This document shows positions 13,738-13,939 of a stretch of 13,939 bases of DNA, one piece after another. A program made the translations under genes and the position numbers. The DNA is from JAHEDH01 sp965364515. GTDB lineage: Bacteria; Actinomycetota; Acidimicrobiia; Spongiisociales; ZC4RG35. Where the stretch lies: positions 1 through 13,939 of the forward strand of contig CBDTXZ010000069.1 in NCBI GenBank assembly GCA_965364515.1. The letters run 5' to 3'. Position 1 is the stretch's first letter, and every line of letters begins with the position of its first letter. Below the pieces are notes generated by a model. It saw nothing but the letters and a program-made list of their open reading frames with translations, searched no databases and had not been told where the DNA came from.

Positions 13738-13939
13738 GCTCGACCCGAGCGAGGCGACCGGTGCTCGGCCTCCCCCTCGTGCGCGTCAAGTCGATCACCG
13801 TCTTGCCGCGGGAATGGCCCTCGTGCAGGTGACACACGGCCTTCGCAGCGTCGTCGAGGGTGTAGATCCTGTCCATGACGGGGACGACCTTCCAGTGTTC
13901 GATCATGTCGGTGAGGAATGCCAGTGTCTCTCGATCGGG
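13727..13939 (-). CDS. Zinc-type medium-chain alcohol dehydrogenase / quinone oxidoreductase, C-terminal part
   Basis: Only the last 70 codons are in the window; the gene continues past 13939. The residues LAFLTDMIEHWKVVPVMDRI, TLDDAAKAVCHLHEGHSRGKTVIDL match the typical end of MDR-superfamily reductases (family pattern: helix, V.PV.DR.Y.L..A..A...L..GH.RGK.V). Substrate cannot be inferred because the catalytic and cofactor regions lie outside. A tail of about 20 Arg-rich residues extends past the usual end (TRTRGRPSTGRLARVELRG), suggesting the native stop has been lost or shifted. The gene converges on the ACT-like gene with an 11-bp overlap. Confidence 0.85.
   Translation of the reverse strand, partial: PDRETLAFLTDMIEHWKVVPVMDRIYTLDDAAKAVCHLHEGHSRGKTVIDLTRTRGRPSTGRLARVELRG

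Noticed and set aside
1..13939. tRNA, rRNA, CRISPR array or insertion sequence
   Set aside because: No repeat array, transposase-like frame, terminal inverted repeats or cloverleaf-like sequence was found on reading through both strands.

Overview
The window is high-GC DNA (roughly two thirds G+C by eye). It has GTG starts, short Shine-Dalgarno leaders and gene families typical of Actinobacteria: a divergently regulated inositol-3-phosphate synthase, a FadI/FadJ-type trifunctional pair, a very long acyl-CoA oxidase, and a WD40 C-terminus in the actinobacterial style. An uncultured Acidimicrobiia-like actinomycete would fit, but there is no rRNA or marker gene here to prove it. I found no tRNA, rRNA, CRISPR array, IS element or phage gene.

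Left end (1-1518): one small secreted-peptide gene on the minus strand, then mostly decayed DNA. That stretch holds the last ~110 codons of a WD40 protein that has lost its 5' part, a perfect 11-bp GC-rich hairpin at 1187-1213, and a cluster of GACT/AGTC inverted repeats upstream of the peptide gene. A CrtI/RetSat-type FAD oxidoreductase (1519-3057) follows on the plus strand. Next is a ~660-bp gap with a possible minus-strand fragment (3205-3564) and the promoter of the next operon.

Centre (3717-7185): a tight two-gene beta-oxidation operon, thiolase (fadI) and the fused enoyl-CoA hydratase/3-hydroxyacyl-CoA dehydrogenase (fadJ), 1 bp apart. Together they would form the trifunctional complex that completes each fatty-acid oxidation cycle. 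Immediately downstream is a broken NhaP-type Na+/H+ antiporter (frameshifted and truncated), then a small membrane protein. That gene converges, with a 2-bp gap, on a SlyD-like FKBP lipoprotein on the minus strand. A 764-aa acyl-CoA oxidase on the minus strand (8912-11206) supplies the first, alpha-beta-dehydrogenation step of beta-oxidation, so the central 7 kb is largely fatty-acid catabolism.

Right end (11313-13939): an ArsR-HTH/DUF2087 regulator is divergent from ino1 (inositol-3-phosphate synthase), which is followed 4 bp later by a small tandem-ACT-like protein. A 24-bp imperfect dyad lies just upstream of the regulator and overlaps a TTGACA box facing ino1. The layout suggests a self-contained inositol-synthesis control unit: enzyme, possible ligand sensor, repressor and operator. 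This is the most interesting candidate system in the window. The window closes inside a zinc-type medium-chain dehydrogenase on the minus strand, whose 3' end overlaps that of the ACT gene.
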